Positions 44,953 to 53,829 of a stretch of DNA of 64,000 nt are shown piece by piece (positions within the stretch are counted from its first letter, which is position 1; the number at the start of each line of letters is the position of its first letter). A program made the position numbers and the translations under genes. The stretch covers positions 1 to 64,000 of the forward strand of contig CAZOXM010000003.1 of assembly GCA_964583825.1 (NCBI GenBank), written 5' to 3'. The stretch is from GCA-1730015 sp964583825. GTDB taxonomy: Bacteria; Pseudomonadota; Gammaproteobacteria; Granulosicoccales; Granulosicoccaceae. The notes below the pieces were generated by a model. The model did not search any database. It saw only the letters and a list, made by a program, of their open reading frames with translations, and was not told the origin of the DNA.

Positions 44953-46623
44953 ATGCAATCTAACCGAACCACACCATCGCGAGTGGCGGGCACCGGCAGT
45001 GCACTGATGCTGTTGCTACTTGGCTTTCTGCTGGCAGCCGCCGCCGTTTACCTGTGCTTTTCCATTCTGCGTCCGCAGATCGAGTCCGATTTGAATGCAC
45101 GCGTGTCTGAAGCGCTGCAGGATATCGGTCTTGACGAGGAAAACTACAAGGTGGCAGGCCAGGATGTCATGCTCGCCGGTGTCGTCGACTCAGAGACGAC
45201 ACGACAGAAGGCGGAAATCCGCGCAGCCAGCGTCTACGGTATCGCACGAGTCTACAACAATCTGCGGCTGCCGACGGAAGGAGCAGCGCAATCCGACGAA
45301 GCTCCATCGATCACCACCGGCCTGAACGAATCAGATGCGACCGACAACAGCGCATTAACCACCGGTCAGCCGGCTGTGCCGGAAGAAACCACTGCGCCAT
45401 CTGACGTCGACAACCCGGGCGCACCGATCGCACCGGAAAATGAGCTGGTGCTCGATGAAACACTGTCCCCGTCCACGCTCGACATCACCGTTCAGAACGG
45501 ACAGATCATCGTCCAGGGAATCGTGCCGGACGAACGGTCAATCGAACGCATTATCGCAGCTGTTTCCGGAAAATTCGGCTCGACGAATGTGGAGGACGAT
45601 ATGTCTACCTATGTCGGCTCGGCCCGGCCTCGGTGGCTGGAAGGCACCATTGAATTCATCGATCAGATCGAGGACGTTGAAAACCCCTTCATCAAGATCA
45701 CTCATTCAGGTGCAAGCGTTGGCGGCACCGTGTCCTCGCTGGAAACCGGTGAGCGCAAGGCTTCACTGGCAACTCGGTTACTGGGCAGTTATCTCGATGT
45801 CGAAACCGATTTTACTGTCGCCGCAGCTGCCGCCCCCCCTGCAGCAGATGAGCCCGTCAGACCAGCGTCCACCCGCCCGGCAGAGTTAACCATCAGCCAC
45901 CAGGGCGGGTCACGAGTGATATCAGGTATTGTCGGTTCAAATCGCGAGGCGGAGGCGATCCGGGCTGGTGCCGGCAACCTCTTTAATAGTGAATTTGAAG
46001 ATCGATTGCTGGTTGACGACGACGTCGCTGAAGCACCGTGGATCGCCGAAGCTATCGCCATTGCTAATAACACCCGAAACGTCGAGGACTTTTCACTCAG
46101 CATCGACAATGATCAGCTTCAGCTTAGCGGTAATGTTACAGATAGAATTTCCGGCAGATCACTGGCCAGTGCTGCCGCAGACATCGCGGGCGATAAGCTC
46201 AGCGTGGTGAATAATTTCACCCCCACCATCAGCGGCCCGATCACACTGAGCGGTGAAGAACTGTTAGCCGACGAGTTGCAACGTGAACTCAATTCGCTGG
46301 ATACAGCGGCCATCGTTTTCAAATCAGGCAGCACCGAACTGACTGCCGACGCAAAGCTGGTACTCAATGACGTCGCCGACGTCATCATGACTTACAGGGA
46401 TCTGGTGGTGGAAATTGCCGGCCATACGGATAGCTCGGGAGATTCTTTGACCAACCTTGAGCTGAGCAGAAAACGTGCAATTGCAGTGCAGGAATATCTG
46501 GTCGATCGACAAGTGCCGCAAGCGCGACTACAGCCGATTGGCTACGGTGAAACGAATCCGATTGCGGACAACCTGACGCCGCAGGGTCAGGCAGCAAACA
46601 GAAGAATAGAATTCAAACTTTAG
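44953..46623 (+). CDS. OmpA family protein with BON domains
   Basis: This 556-aa protein starts at the ATG right after an in-frame GTG. A single N-terminal membrane helix (LMLLLLGFLLAAAAVYLCF, about 15-35) anchors it. Three or four BON-type alpha/beta modules follow (e.g. VSEALQDIGLDEENYKVAGQDVMLAGVV; LDITVQNGQIIVQGIVPDE; LSIDNDQLQLSGNVTDRISG), separated by a Glu/Pro/Thr-rich linker. The C-terminal OmpA/Pal domain (about 450-556) shows IVFKSGSTELTADAK, GHTDSSGDSLTNLELSRKRA and NRRIEFKL and should bind peptidoglycan. The layout resembles ArfA-like OmpA-BON proteins. The coiled-coil gene starts 15 bp after its stop, so the two probably work together. Confidence 0.9.
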   Translation: MQSNRTTPSRVAGTGSALMLLLLGFLLAAAAVYLCFSILRPQIESDLNARVSEALQDIGLDEENYKVAGQDVMLAGVVDSETTRQKAEIRAASVYGIARVYNNLRLPTEGAAQSDEAPSITTGLNESDATDNSALTTGQPAVPEETTAPSDVDNPGAPIAPENELVLDETLSPSTLDITVQNGQIIVQGIVPDERSIERIIAAVSGKFGSTNVEDDMSTYVGSARPRWLEGTIEFIDQIEDVENPFIKITHSGASVGGTVSSLETGERKASLATRLLGSYLDVETDFTVAAAAAPPAADEPVRPASTRPAELTISHQGGSRVISGIVGSNREAEAIRAGAGNLFNSEFEDRLLVDDDVAEAPWIAEAIAIANNTRNVEDFSLSIDNDQLQLSGNVTDRISGRSLASAAADIAGDKLSVVNNFTPTISGPITLSGEELLADELQRELNSLDTAAIVFKSGSTELTADAKLVLNDVADVIMTYRDLVVEIAGHTDSSGDSLTNLELSRKRAIAVQEYLVDRQVPQARLQPIGYGETNPIADNLTPQGQAANRRIEFKL

Positions 46624-46638
46624 TTGGAGCCCACTCAA

Positions 46639-47826
46639 ATGTCCTCTTTATCATCAATGAGCCCCTCTTTGATGTATCTTGTAACGAAGATGCTGATTAG
46701 TTTAGTGCTCGCGGGACTAGCAGGCCTGCTCATAGGCTGGGCGCTGGGGAAAATTGGCAATCAGCGACGCACCCATCGTATCGAAGATGAATGGCGCAAC
46801 ACGCTGGCGGATTCCGAAGAAGATCATGCCAGAGTGGTGAGCCGTTTCAAGAAGTCGAATCAGGCACTGGACGATGAAAACAATAACCTGCGTACCAAGA
46901 TTGCCGCACTTAACTCCAAGATCGATACGAATCGCGAGGAAGTGGAGCGCGCGCGCCTGCAGCAGCAGCAACTCAACTCCAGAGTCGAGTCCGGTCAGTC
47001 AGAAATTGATAGCATCACTCAACGACTGAATGAAGAGCGTGCTAAAAACCACAAGCTGCAAAACCTGACCAAAGCGCTGAAGTCTTCTTCTGATCAGAAA
47101 GACAGACTTAACCAGCAACTGAACCAGGAACTTGATGGCTCACGCCAGCAGCTGCAAAACCTGCAGGCGGTTGAAAATGATGACAGCTACATTGCACTGC
47201 AACGCGAGGTCGCCGAATTGCGCGCAGTCAATAAAGAAAACGCGGACTTGCGTGAGCGGGTTGCCACAGAAAGTCGCGAGCGCGAAGACGCCGTTTCCGA
47301 GGTATACCGGCTGAAACAGGATAACGAAGTGCTCGAGAAAGAGCGCGAAGACTTTCGCCGCTGGTCACTTAAGCTCGAGCAGGAACAGGCAGGGTTTGAC
47401 GAGCGAGTGCAAGGTGCCGTGAGCGAGGCGCTGCGCAATGATGGCGTGCAGGCGACAGATCTTGAACTGGAGGTAGCCCGATTGCGACCGATGGTCAGCT
47501 CACTCAACAGTGAGATTGAACAATTGCAGCAGAAAAACCAACAGCTGCAGGCAGCACAACATCAGGGTGCATCGACGAATCACAACGCCACCTCTTCAGG
47601 CTTGCGAGAATTGCAGACTGCATTTGATCAGATCAGTTTCGAGCGCGACCAGCTCCGTACCAGGCTCGCTGATCAGGAACGTCAAACGGCCTCGCTCAGT
47701 GCCAGAGCTTCTACCGGCGCAAACCAGGGTGAGGTGGACGATCTGCGTAAGCAAGTGGCACAACTTTCTGCAGAAAAGGGATTGATGGCCGCCACGATCG
47801 ATGAATTAAAGCAGGGCGGCCGATAA
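46639..47826 (+). CDS. Membrane-anchored long coiled-coil protein
   Basis: This 395-aa protein starts at the ATG at 46639 with GGAG nine bases upstream. One N-terminal membrane helix (LISLVLAGLAGLLIGWALG, about 19-37) is followed by about 350 residues of Glu/Gln/Arg/Leu-rich heptads, predicted to be a nearly continuous coiled coil in the cytoplasm or periplasm, with a short break (HQGASTNHNATSSG) near 310. No enzymatic domain is visible. Codirectional with and 15 bp from the OmpA-BON gene, it may span the envelope or organise that protein. A strong terminator follows. Confidence 0.82.
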   Translation: MSSLSSMSPSLMYLVTKMLISLVLAGLAGLLIGWALGKIGNQRRTHRIEDEWRNTLADSEEDHARVVSRFKKSNQALDDENNNLRTKIAALNSKIDTNREEVERARLQQQQLNSRVESGQSEIDSITQRLNEERAKNHKLQNLTKALKSSSDQKDRLNQQLNQELDGSRQQLQNLQAVENDDSYIALQREVAELRAVNKENADLRERVATESREREDAVSEVYRLKQDNEVLEKEREDFRRWSLKLEQEQAGFDERVQGAVSEALRNDGVQATDLELEVARLRPMVSSLNSEIEQLQQKNQQLQAAQHQGASTNHNATSSGLRELQTAFDQISFERDQLRTRLADQERQTASLSARASTGANQGEVDDLRKQVAQLSAEKGLMAATIDELKQGGR

Positions 47827-47865
47827 GGCCGGTTGGGAATTGCACATCCCGACAAACGTTCTTCA

Positions 47866-47896
47866 CACCGGCGCATAAGCGCCGGTGATGTTTTTT
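47866..47896 (+). terminator. Rho-independent terminator after the coiled-coil gene
   Basis: A perfect 9-bp stem CACCGGCGC / GCGCCGGTG with loop ATAA is followed by ATG and six T residues. It lies between two convergent genes. Confidence 0.93.
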
Positions 47897-47911
47897 AAGT
47901 ACTTCGTAGAC

Positions 47912-48550
47912 TCAACCAGCACTTTCCTGCGCAACCAAACGATTGAGCACATCAATCAGGTTGGGGTAGGAACCAGCCACTGATCCGCTGGTTTTATACT
48001 TGCCGTTTATCACCACGGTGGGCACGGCCGATATGCCGACTTCTCTGGCCTTTTGCAAAGACTGTCTGATCTTTGCGTCCACTGCAAAAGATTTCATTGT
48101 CTTCTCAAATTTTTCACCGTCAATACCAAGTGACTCTGCAAGCTTCGCTATGTCTTTCGGCTTGCGCATAGATTTCTTGTCGCGATGAATGGCGTTGAAC
48201 ATGGGCTCGTGAAATTTATCGAGCACACCGAGCACTTCTGCCGCGTAAAACGCCTGGGAATGGACCTTCCATGCGGGATTTAGCGGAGCAGCCACACTTT
48301 TGAATTCAACATTATCAGGTTTGGTCTCGAGCCAGGTCTTGATATGTGGCTCAAACTGGAAACAATGCGGACACCCGTACCAGAAGAATTCCAGCACTTC
48401 GACCTTGTCAGGATTCTCGGTACGCACCGGATTGGGCAGATTCTCATAACCCTGCTGCGCCTGTGCCAACGGAACTGCCGTAAAGGCAAACACGAAAGCC
48501 AGCGACAACGCTGACAGAAACTGGCGGATCGCAGTGGCTGGTTTGTTCAT
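47912..48550 (-). CDS. dsbA: Thiol:disulfide interchange protein DsbA
   Basis: This periplasmic disulfide oxidase has a signal peptide (LSALSLAFVFAFTAVPLAQA) and a thioredoxin fold. The active site is FFWYGCPHCFQF, with the CPHC motif characteristic of DsbA, and the cis-Pro is in ISAVPTVVINGKY. Start: three consecutive ATG codons; the third (48550) has GGAAAG at suitable distance, giving 212 aa. It lies downstream of cytochrome c4 on the same strand, a gammaproteobacterial arrangement. Confidence 0.95.
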   Translation of the reverse strand: MNKPATAIRQFLSALSLAFVFAFTAVPLAQAQQGYENLPNPVRTENPDKVEVLEFFWYGCPHCFQFEPHIKTWLETKPDNVEFKSVAAPLNPAWKVHSQAFYAAEVLGVLDKFHEPMFNAIHRDKKSMRKPKDIAKLAESLGIDGEKFEKTMKSFAVDAKIRQSLQKAREVGISAVPTVVINGKYKTSGSVAGSYPNLIDVLNRLVAQESAG

Positions 48551-48646
48551 CATCATCTTTCCAATGTTGCGCGCTTGTTGGAGTCGGTGCTTATTAGTGT
48601 TTCCCACCTGCCCTGAACAGGCACTTACTGAGAAATACCGGATTAA

Positions 48647-49321
48647 TTAATAGAGACCCTGAATATAATTCGCGAGCGCTGCAATTTCCTCATCTGAGAG
48701 GCGCCCAGCGACAGACCGCATCATGCCGTTCACGTCGTTGGCTCGTTCACCGGACCGGAAATGCTTTAGCGTCGCTGCCGTATATTCAGCGTGTTGACCC
48801 GCCAAGGCAGGAAATTTCGCTGCGTCGTTGCCACCACCATCAGGACCGTGACAGCTGGCACAGGACGGCACGCCAATCGAGCTGATGCCACCGCGATAGA
48901 TGTCTCTGCCGAGCTGCAGATTTTCAGGGGACGATACGCCCTGCGCAGGGGTTTGCTCCGCGTAATATGCAGCGAGGTTTTCCATTGCCGTCTGATCCAG
49001 GTTGGCGACCATACCCGCCATAATGGCGTTATTGCGAGCCCCTGACTTGAATTCCATTAATTGCTTAAGCAAATACGGCGCACCCTGCCCGGCCAGATTC
49101 GGATTAGCTGGAATGGCAGATATGCCAACGACACCGTGACAGCCGGCACAGATCGCAGACGCAGCCTTGCCTGCTGCGGCATCTCCGCTGGCGATCGTTG
49201 GTTTTATGTCCGCGGGTATTGCGGCCTTGGCACCGGTCTCGGCTGCCAGTCCTGTTTTGACGTAACATAGCGTCGCCAGAACGGCGCCGGCAGATACATA
49301 GAACAATGATTTACGCATCAT
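48647..49321 (-). CDS. Cytochrome c4 (diheme)
   Basis: This 224-aa secreted c-type cytochrome has a signal peptide (LFYVSAGAVLATLCYVKTGLAAE). Two heme-binding motifs, ICAGCHG and SCASCHG, lie in homologous halves, with axial Met candidates in AGMVANLD and NGMMRSVAGR. It is an electron carrier to terminal oxidases. Start at 49321 (or 49318) is favoured over a GTG further upstream, because the longer form adds a non-signal leader. It is divergent from engB and upstream of dsbA. Confidence 0.94.
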   Translation of the reverse strand: MMRKSLFYVSAGAVLATLCYVKTGLAAETGAKAAIPADIKPTIASGDAAAGKAASAICAGCHGVVGISAIPANPNLAGQGAPYLLKQLMEFKSGARNNAIMAGMVANLDQTAMENLAAYYAEQTPAQGVSSPENLQLGRDIYRGGISSIGVPSCASCHGPDGGGNDAAKFPALAGQHAEYTAATLKHFRSGERANDVNGMMRSVAGRLSDEEIAALANYIQGLY

Positions 49322-49457
49322 CACACCTGAGATTATCCTTAAGGAGAACCGCTTCGGACATACCAAAGCGTCGGGGGGTAAAACCTTCGGATTGTATCAA
49401 AGTCTTCCAAGATTGTTCGAGCCAATCATCTGTCACCGGCGGACACGGAGCCAGGCA

Positions 49458-50075
49458 ATGATCAATCCGGTCTATTTCAATACCACTTTTACGAAAAGTG
49501 CCCGCACACTCGATCAGCTGCCACAGGACAGCCATGCCGAAGTTGCATTTGCCGGTCGGTCCAACTCCGGCAAATCCAGTGCCATCAACGTCATCACGCG
49601 CAATCGCAAGCTTGCCAGAACCAGTAAGACGCCAGGGCGCACTCAACTGATTAACCACTTCGAAGTCACCCCCGGCCAATATCTGGTCGATCTGCCGGGC
49701 TACGGTTATGCGAAAGTCTCAAAATCACAGCTGGCGCATTGGCGCACCACGCTCGGCGGCTATCTGCTGAGTCGCGAACCGCTACGGTGTCTGATCATCG
49801 TGATGGACATCCGCCATCCGCTTTCAGATCACGACTGGCGCCTGATCGACTGGGCGATGCAGGCGCAAATTGATCTGCACTGTCTGCTCACAAAAAGCGA
49901 CAAACTCAGCCGGGGTGCCGCACGAAACACGTTGCTCAATACCAGCGCCAGGCTGGAGCAGGACGGCATTGAATGCACCCTGCAAATCTTTTCAGCTCTG
50001 AAAAAAACCGGCGTTGAGGACGCGCACGAGTTGCTCGACCACCATCTTGCTACCGGCGGCAACAGGCAGTCATAG
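49458..50075 (+). CDS. engB: Ribosome biogenesis GTPase EngB/YsxC
   Basis: This essential GTPase acts in large ribosomal subunit assembly. It is 205 aa from the ATG at 49458 (GGAGCC upstream). G1 is AGRSNSGKSSAIN (about 31-43), G2 TPGRTQLIN, G3 VDLPGYGYAKV (about 80), G4 LLTKSDKLSRG (about 140) and G5 FSALKKTGV. Length and motifs are standard for the family. Confidence 0.95.
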   Translation: MINPVYFNTTFTKSARTLDQLPQDSHAEVAFAGRSNSGKSSAINVITRNRKLARTSKTPGRTQLINHFEVTPGQYLVDLPGYGYAKVSKSQLAHWRTTLGGYLLSREPLRCLIIVMDIRHPLSDHDWRLIDWAMQAQIDLHCLLTKSDKLSRGAARNTLLNTSARLEQDGIECTLQIFSALKKTGVEDAHELLDHHLATGGNRQS

Positions 50076-50143
50076 TATTCGGTGCTAACAATCTGCAGGC
50101 GTCATTGCACAATACCAGATCCGAACCCCGCAGGCCGACCGAC

Positions 50144-51295
50144 TCAGGATGCCGGCGGCAGTAACAGATATCGAAACACCCGATAGACGATGTACAGGAA
50201 TACCAGCGGAAACAGGATCGTTTGCAACAAAAACACGACGATCAGATTCACCGCATGTTCACTGACATCTTCGGCTGACGCACGATAGTCCTGCAACATC
50301 CCTTCAAAGTCGAATTTACTGGTCATCGACTGATAAAAATTTCGTGCTCTTTGTCGAAGAGACTCCGGGGCTTCCTGCACTTCGGATTGCCGCGCACTGA
50401 TTTCCCGAATCCTTTCACTCGCCGCCTCCAGCTGCTGCGACGACGCTTCGAACTGCGGCTGCAGAAACTGCCGGTAAACCCAGTCATTCGCAATGGCACC
50501 GAGTGGCACTAAAAAGCGCACCAGCAGCATTACCAATAGTAATCGACTGGCAAACCTGGCCAGTGATGATGCCGCTCCCGACTGCATTCGCGTCAGCAGC
50601 CAGAACAGGGCGGCCCCGGCGAGCATAAAACTGACACCAATCCAGCTGCTCACGTCCAGCAGGATTTTCTGTATCCCCAGCGAACTCGTCGCCACCAGCA
50701 TTACCCAGGAAAACCTTTCGACCAGATCGTTGATCGGATCGAGTATTTCCCCCGGTGAAAAGTTCACCCCGACGCCGGCCGGCTGCACCGCAAACTCGGT
50801 ACCCTGAGCCACGGAGATGACCCCGTTCAGCGTTCGGGCGATACCGAAGCCGATCAGTGCGCGCGTCAGGGCACTGTCAATTTGAGATTCGCTGGATGTA
50901 TCAATGGGTTTCAGAAAAGCCGCTGCCAGCATCAGCGCAAGCAAGGCTCCCATGGACGAGAATTTAAACCACTTTGTCTGGTACCACCGCAGCGATGGTT
51001 TTATCTGCTCACGTGCGGGCGGCGCAGGGGCACGATGCTCCTTGCGCTCTTTCACGCGCTGCCGTATCGAGCTTTCCTGCCGGGCCTGTTCAACAGCCGC
51101 CCGCGGTTGATCCCGGAAGCGTTCGGAGGCCCGGTCAATCGCTCTGCCCGCACGACCTTCGCGGTAACCACCCGCGCTGTAACCGTCCTGGTCATAGGCT
51201 CTGGCGGCCTCTCTGCCGCTGGCGTTTCCGGCTTTGATCACACGCGAGCGCGGTGCCGGTGACTGCGATGCCACATCGCTGTACTGATTTTTCAT
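50144..51295 (-). CDS. Membrane protein of unknown function with a basic N-terminal tail
   Basis: This 383-aa protein begins with about 100 polar residues rich in Arg, Glu and Ala (REAARAYDQDGYSAGGYREGR; IRQRVKERKEHRAPAPPARE). Four or five hydrophobic helices follow (about 113-128, 190-212, 220-235, 245-265), then a helical, charged periplasmic or cytoplasmic region (about 280-340) and a final hydrophobic helix (LIVVFLLQTILFPLVFLYIVYRVFRY). I do not recognise a named family. It is on the same strand as trpS but separated by 75 bp, so no functional link is implied. Confidence 0.75.
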   Translation of the reverse strand: MKNQYSDVASQSPAPRSRVIKAGNASGREAARAYDQDGYSAGGYREGRAGRAIDRASERFRDQPRAAVEQARQESSIRQRVKERKEHRAPAPPAREQIKPSLRWYQTKWFKFSSMGALLALMLAAAFLKPIDTSSESQIDSALTRALIGFGIARTLNGVISVAQGTEFAVQPAGVGVNFSPGEILDPINDLVERFSWVMLVATSSLGIQKILLDVSSWIGVSFMLAGAALFWLLTRMQSGAASSLARFASRLLLVMLLVRFLVPLGAIANDWVYRQFLQPQFEASSQQLEAASERIREISARQSEVQEAPESLRQRARNFYQSMTSKFDFEGMLQDYRASAEDVSEHAVNLIVVFLLQTILFPLVFLYIVYRVFRYLLLPPAS

Positions 51296-51370
51296 AAGTA
51301 CCCTTGCCAGTGCGAGTGCACATAGCGCTGTCTCTTACGGATTGCCCGCGCAATTCAATATTTCAGGCAA

Positions 51371-52378
51371 CTACCTGAGCGGGCCGATGCCCACCGCCTG
51401 ATAAAGCTGCGCCAAAAACGCCGAACTCTGCTCGCGGGCTCTCTCTGCCCCTTGCGCCAGCACAGCGCTGATCGCATCCGGTTCAGCCATCAATTCCTCA
51501 TAGCGCAGCCGCGGCTCACTGAGCAGAGAGTTTAGATGCTCAAACAGGGTTTGTTTCATTTCCCCCCAACTGATGCCATCGGCGTAGCGTTGACGAATCT
51601 CTGCAGTCTGCGCTGGCGTTGCAAATGCCTGATAGATCTCAAACAGGGTGTTACCTTCGGGGTCCTTTGGCTCGCCAGGTTCCTGCGAGTTGGTTTTAAT
51701 CCGCATAATCGATTTGCGGAACTTTTTTTCCGGCAGAAACAATGGAATGGTGTTGTTGTAGCTCTTGCTCATCTTGCGCCCGTCAAGTCCGGACAAAACA
51801 GCGGTAGAGTCGTCGACTTCCGCTTCAGGCAGTACAAAGTGCTCGCCGTAGTGGTGATTGAAACGCTGTGCAATGTCGCGCGCCATCTCAATGTGCTGAA
51901 CCTGATCTTTCCCGACCGGCACGCGATTGGCCTTGAACATCAGAATGTCTGCGGCCATCAACACGGGATAGCTGTAAAGACCCATGGTGATGCCACGGTC
52001 CGGATCCGGTGACCCTGCGGTTTCATTTTCCTGCACCACCGCTTTGTAAGCGTGGGCACGGTTCATCAGCCCTTTCGCAGTTTGGCAGGTCAGCAGCCAG
52101 GTCAGTGCCGGAATTTCGGGAATATCCGACTGGCAGTAGAACACCGCTTTGTCAGTATCCAGCCCCAGGGCAATCCAGCTCGCAGCAATTTCAAGGCGGG
52201 ATCGCTGCACCGCTTCAGGATCTGTGCTTTTTATGAGCGCATGCAAATCCGCAAGAAAGTAGAAGTTTTCAGTGTCAGAACGTTGGCTGGCATCGATCGC
52301 CGGTTTGATCGCGCCCACGTAGTTGCCGAGATGGGGAGTACCGGTGGTTGTGATACCGGTTAAATAAACCTGTTTCAT
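51371..52378 (-). CDS. trpS: Tryptophan-tRNA ligase
   Basis: This class I aminoacyl-tRNA synthetase of 335 aa, typical bacterial length, has the HIGH-like motif TGTPHLGNYVGAI (12-24) and the KMSKS motif in GRKMSKSYNN (about 196). Other conserved blocks are FYFLADLHALI, IALGLDTDKAVFYCQSDIPE, LMNRAHAYKA, MAADILMFKA and PVGKDQVQHIEMARDIAQRFN. Confidence 0.97.
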   Translation of the reverse strand: MKQVYLTGITTTGTPHLGNYVGAIKPAIDASQRSDTENFYFLADLHALIKSTDPEAVQRSRLEIAASWIALGLDTDKAVFYCQSDIPEIPALTWLLTCQTAKGLMNRAHAYKAVVQENETAGSPDPDRGITMGLYSYPVLMAADILMFKANRVPVGKDQVQHIEMARDIAQRFNHHYGEHFVLPEAEVDDSTAVLSGLDGRKMSKSYNNTIPLFLPEKKFRKSIMRIKTNSQEPGEPKDPEGNTLFEIYQAFATPAQTAEIRQRYADGISWGEMKQTLFEHLNSLLSEPRLRYEELMAEPDAISAVLAQGAERAREQSSAFLAQLYQAVGIGPLR

Positions 52379-52658
52379 CCAGGCGCTTTTCTCTTTTGAC
52401 TGTGGCGGTATTACGGAGATTACATATTACCGGAAGTACATAGAAAAATTGTTTCCAAACAACCGGCTACGACGATTTTTTATTACGAATTCTACACAAC
52501 TGGGGATTTTTCGAAGAAATTGCCAAGAACTTCACGCTTGCGGATGTTGATTCGGTAATTCGGTAAAAATCCGGTATCGGTTCTGGCAAATAACTCTGAG
52601 ATGCCGCTATATATATGGTTAGTGTCAGTTTTCTGAAGCGTAAATTATTTGTTACATT

Positions 52659-52677
52659 GAACGCACACAGTGCGTTC
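52659..52677. promoter_or_regulatory. Perfect hairpin in the leader of the exopolysaccharide plus-strand arm
   Basis: GAACGCAC-ACA-GTGCGTTC is a perfect 8-bp inverted repeat, 60 bp before the first glycosyltransferase. The 360-bp intergenic region 52379..52737 is otherwise AT-rich and gene-free. The site could be an operator or an RNA hairpin. No ops/JUMPstart motif is seen. Confidence 0.4.
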
Positions 52678-52737
52678 CCGTGTTCTGTACACGCCACGTG
52701 TGTGCAAAGGCCGGAACCTCGACAGGTGAAAAACCCA

Positions 52738-53729
52738 ATGGACAATCGCAGACCTAAAACCAGTCGCTCGGAAAAAGCGATGAAGGTCGCCATTGTGCAC
52801 GATTGGCTGCCTGTGGTCGGTGGTGCAGAAAAAGTGCTAGAACAACTGATGGTGCTCTACCCCGAGGCGGATCTTTACACGCTTTTCGATTTCCTGACCC
52901 GTGATCAGGCGCCTTTTCTGGCCGAACGCAACGTCACCCACAGCCGACTGCAAAAGATACCTTTTTCAAAGAAGTTGTATCGACATATGCTGCCACTGCT
53001 GCCGATGGCGATAGAACAGTTCGACCTGAGCGACTACGATCTGGTGATTTCATCAAGCTCGGCCGTGGCCAAGGGTGTCATTACCTCACCTGATCAGCTG
53101 CATGTGTGCTATTGCCACTCACCGATGCGTTACGCGTGGGATCTACAGGCTCAGTATCTGAACCAGACCGGCCTGACCCACGGTTTTAAGTCTGCACTGA
53201 TTCGCTATGTACTCTACCGGCTGCGCATGTGGGATGTAATATCGAGCCACCGCGTGGACTCATACATTGCAAACTCCGGCTACATCCGCAATCGAATACA
53301 CAAAACCTATCGCAGAGACGCAAAGGTTATTCACCCACCGGTCGACATCAGTCGGTTTGCGTTACGCAGGGAAAAAGAAGATTTCTACCTCGCGGCTTCA
53401 CGGCAGGTTCCGTATAAACGAATCGATTTGATTGTCCGGGCGTTTCAGTCCATGCCGGATAAAAAACTGGTGGTACTTGGCGACGGGCCGGAGCACAAAA
53501 AAATAAAGGCGCTCGCCGGACCCAACGTGGAAATTCTCGGCTACCAGCCGGACCCCGTGCTGCTGGACTATATCGGGCGTGCGAAAGCCTTTATATTTGC
53601 AGCCCAGGAAGATTTTGGCATACTGCCGGTGGAAGCACAGGCCTGTGGTACACCAGTAATTGCTTTCGGTCGCGGTGGCGCCAGAGAAACTGTACTGGAC
53701 AAAATCACTGGCTTGCATTTTGAAGAACA
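52738..53729 (+). CDS. GT4-family glycosyltransferase, 3' end lost in an assembly gap
   Basis: About 331 residues are visible before the Ns. The start is at MDNRRPKTS (52738) or MKVAIVHDWLP (52780). The N-terminal GT-B domain has VGGAEKVLEQLM, CYCHSPMRYAWDL and YIANSGYIRNRI. The C-terminal domain has SRQVPYKRIDLIVRAF, LVVLGDGPEHKKI, and DFGILPVEAQACGTPVIAFG, which includes the E-x7-E catalytic region. It transfers a sugar from a nucleotide sugar in exopolysaccharide repeat-unit assembly. The last few tens of residues lie in the gap. The frame continues through the Ns only by chance, so it should not be fused to the flippase. Confidence 0.9.
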
Positions 53730-53829
53730 NNNNNNNNNNNNNNNNNNNNNNNNNNNNNNNNNNNNNNNNNNNNNNNNNNNNNNNNNNNNNNNNNNNNNNN
53801 NNNNNNNNNNNNNNNNNNNNNNNNNNNNN
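53730..53829. other. Assembly gap of 100 Ns
   Basis: Exactly 100 Ns, a conventional placeholder, so the true gap length is unknown. It removes the end of the glycosyltransferase and probably the start of the flippase gene, and could hide further genes. Confidence 1.
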
